Shown piece by piece: positions 14,551 through 15,704 of a stretch of 15,704 nucleotides of DNA. This DNA is from DAOTYH01 sp034435015 (GTDB lineage Bacteria; Chloroflexota; Anaerolineae; Aggregatilineales; UBA3940). Positions within the stretch are counted from its first letter, which is position 1. Every line of letters begins with the position of its first letter. A model generated the notes under the pieces. It was not told where the DNA came from. It saw nothing but the letters and a program-made list of their open reading frames with translations, and ran no database searches. The DNA lies in the NCBI GenBank assembly GCA_034435015.1, contig DAOTYH010000063.1, positions 1-15,704 on the forward strand. The letters are read 5' to 3'. Position numbers and translations under genes: made by a program.

Positions 14551-14952
14551 CTACTCTGGATCAATGATCACCTCGGTGATCAAATCAGTCATCGAGACAA
14601 CCCCAAGCAGTTTGCCGCAATCCACAACGGGGGCATGGCCAATGCCAGACTGCCGGAACAGGCGGGCGATATACTGAACACCCATATCAGGCGGGATGGT
14701 AATCAGGGGCTTGGTCATGATTTCATAGACGTGTACGCGGGCGGGGTCGCGCTGTTCGGCCAGCACCTTGTGGACAATATCCGTGTAGGTGATGATGGCA
14801 TAGGGGTCCTGCTCATGGCGCGGCTCAATGAGCAGGCTGCGTACCCCTTCAAGCCGCATCTGATGGGCGGCCTCCTGAATAGAGGCGTCATCCAGGATTG
14901 TAGCAACCTCAACCTGCATAATATCCCGCGCACACAGATTGTAGTTTGCCAT
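14551..14952 (-). CDS. tandem CBS-domain protein
   Basis: This 133-residue protein consists of two CBS motifs (about 8-66 and 74-130) and nothing else. The first begins CARDIMQVEVATILDD and has GVRSLLI and YTDIVHKVL. The second begins YEIMTKPLITIPPD and has HAPVVD and LLGVVSMTDLI. Such stand-alone Bateman modules bind adenine nucleotides (AMP, ATP, NAD or S-adenosylmethionine) and regulate partners, but the ligand cannot be read from the sequence. GGGAGG lies five bases before the ATG, and a promoter lies about 50 bp upstream. The membrane protein follows 38 bp downstream and is the obvious candidate partner, by position only. Confidence 0.9.
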   Translation of the reverse strand: MANYNLCARDIMQVEVATILDDASIQEAAHQMRLEGVRSLLIEPRHEQDPYAIITYTDIVHKVLAEQRDPARVHVYEIMTKPLITIPPDMGVQYIARLFRQSGIGHAPVVDCGKLLGVVSMTDLITEVIIDPE

Positions 14953-15003
14953 GCATCCTCCCTGCTAAGGATAAGTCACCTGCCCAGCCCTGAGACAGTT
15001 TGC

Positions 15004-15032
15004 ATTATCGTCCCAGTGCTTCTCTCACACAA
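15004..15032 (-). promoter_or_regulatory. promoter of the CBS-domain gene
   Basis: On the minus strand TTGTGT (15032-15027) and GATAAT (15009-15004) are 17 bp apart and match three and five of six consensus bases. The start would lie near 14997, giving a leader of about 45 bases. Confidence 0.45.
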
Positions 15033-15062
15033 GTCACAAAGCAGGAGGCACTATAACTACAA

Positions 15063-15083
15063 CCCGCTACCAGCAGGAGCGGG
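15063..15083 (-). terminator. possible weak terminator after the cytochrome gene
   Basis: CCCGCT and AGCGGG form a perfect 6-bp stem with a nine-base loop, about 20 bases after the cytochrome stop codon. On the minus strand it is followed by TTGTAGTTATAG, only a broken T-tract. Termination here is uncertain. Confidence 0.3.
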
Positions 15084-15104
15084 CAAGGGCAAGCACGGCG
15101 GCTC

Positions 15105-15500
15105 TTACTGGGTCAGCAGGAAGGCGATCAAATCTTTGATGTCCTGTTCGCTGAGGGTGTCGCCATAATTCTTATTCATGAGATCATCATATCCTTCAAC
15201 CAAGTAGGCAGACGGCTCTAGAATGGATTGCCGGATGTAATCCTCAGCCGAAAGCCCCGGAATCTGTGCGGCGGCCCGCTCACTGATCCCCTTCACGGAG
15301 GGGCCGACCAGCGATGTGCCGTCTAGGGTATGGCACGTGATGCAAGGTATCCCGCTTGCACCGCCTGTTTCGAAGATGAGCTGTCCCCGGGCGGGGTCTC
15401 CCAGAGACGACGCAGGCTGGCTCTCTGAGGGGCTGTTTCCGCAGGCCGTCAGCAACAGGAGCAATCCAAGACCCAAGATAAGGAAATCTTTTCTACGCAT
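15105..15500 (-). CDS. lipoprotein cytochrome c
   Basis: This 131-residue protein is an exported, lipid-anchored class I cytochrome c. The N-terminus MRRK is followed by a hydrophobic stretch and a lipobox LTAC, with C20 as the lipidated residue. A short Ser/Pro-rich linker precedes the haem domain. The haem-binding motif is CITCH (C53, C56, H57) in PCITCHTLDG, with GPSVKG near 66-71 and M108 in DDLMNKNYG as the probable sixth ligand. It would carry electrons at the outer face of the cytoplasmic membrane. ATG 15500 has AGGAGAGG about eight bases upstream. The frame extends to 15593, but that would put 31 residues before the signal peptide. No oxidase or other respiratory gene is visible nearby. 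Confidence 0.9.
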   Translation of the reverse strand: MRRKDFLILGLGLLLLLTACGNSPSESQPASSLGDPARGQLIFETGGASGIPCITCHTLDGTSLVGPSVKGISERAAAQIPGLSAEDYIRQSILEPSAYLVEGYDDLMNKNYGDTLSEQDIKDLIAFLLTQ

Positions 15501-15652
15501 ATCGTATCCTCTCCTCGTTTGAGCGTGATCTGCAAGAAATTCATGGCGGGTCCGCAAGGTGCAGTGTATCCTGAGTGTGTTCACTTTGTCCAATCTACCT
15601 TTAGCCGTGCCTGATCCCCCGTCTCATCCCCCTGCCTTTTGCCTCAGGGGTT

Positions 15653-15661
15653 TGTTATACT
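15653..15661 (+). promoter_or_regulatory. extended -10 promoter for the gene at the right edge
   Basis: TGTTATACT combines the TG extension with a -10 matching five of six bases. No clear -35 is present. A 6-bp perfect dyad, CCCCTG (15629-15634) with CAGGGG (15645-15650), lies immediately upstream and could be an operator. The transcript would start near 15668, about 24 bases before the ATG at 15692. Confidence 0.4.
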
Positions 15662-15691
15662 CATGGCACATCTCAATCGGGAGGGAAAAAT

Positions 15692-15704
15692 ATGATAACT
15701 GTCT
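15692..15704 (+). CDS. start of a gene cut by the right edge
   Basis: ATG at 15692 is preceded by GGGAGGG at ribosome-site distance and by an extended -10 promoter. Only the first four codons (Met-Ile-Thr-Val) are in the window, so the product cannot be named. Confidence 0.5.

Overview
The window looks like a chromosomal stretch from a member of the phylum Chloroflexota, probably an Anaerolineae-like lineage. This rests on the housekeeping gene types, the fused bifunctional phosphoglucose/phosphomannose isomerase, the short Trm112-like protein, the REC-GAF-PAS-cyclase architecture and the moderately high GC content. The taxonomic call is an inference, since no marker could be searched. Nearly all of the window is coding. 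I see no rRNA, tRNA, CRISPR array, insertion sequence or prophage gene.

Bases 1-5044, read on the minus strand, form a genome-maintenance block: recA, then recX, rny (ribonuclease Y) and a HEAT-repeat protein that runs off the left edge. recA has a consensus promoter (TTGACA, 17 bp, TATAAT). Its spacer contains a perfect GAAC-N4-GTTC palindrome, the LexA (SOS) box type of Gram-positive bacteria. A long non-coding stretch and a strong intrinsic terminator separate recA from recX, so recX-rny-HEAT should receive only read-through or internally started transcripts.

Bases 5041-7008 (minus) encode a multidomain signalling enzyme with receiver, GAF, PAS and class III nucleotidyl cyclase domains. 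The catalytic residues are intact but the purine-selecting positions are not canonical. A 217-bp divergent region (7009-7225) carries its extended -10 promoter and the promoter and operator-like dyads of a plus-strand operon.

That operon (7226-11176) encodes a SorC-family sugar-phosphate-responsive regulator, a double-SIS sugar-phosphate isomerase or deglycase of the GlmS/FraB type, and a transketolase split into two subunits with overlapping genes. No kinase or transporter is present. I infer a dedicated sugar-phosphate route of unknown substrate.

From the opposite side, 11200-13030 (minus) carries the bifunctional phosphoglucose/phosphomannose isomerase followed by a SAM-dependent methyltransferase. 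A divergent promoter region then leads to a degenerate Trm112-like protein and a single-domain response regulator (plus strand). These meet a minus-strand pair, a CBS-domain protein and a membrane protein, end to end with overlapping stop codons. Last come a minus-strand lipoprotein cytochrome c and the first codons of a plus-strand gene cut by the right edge.

The most interesting items are the SorC-SIS-split transketolase operon, the recA control region with terminator before recX, and the cyclase with unusual substrate-selecting residues. None amounts to proof of a new system.
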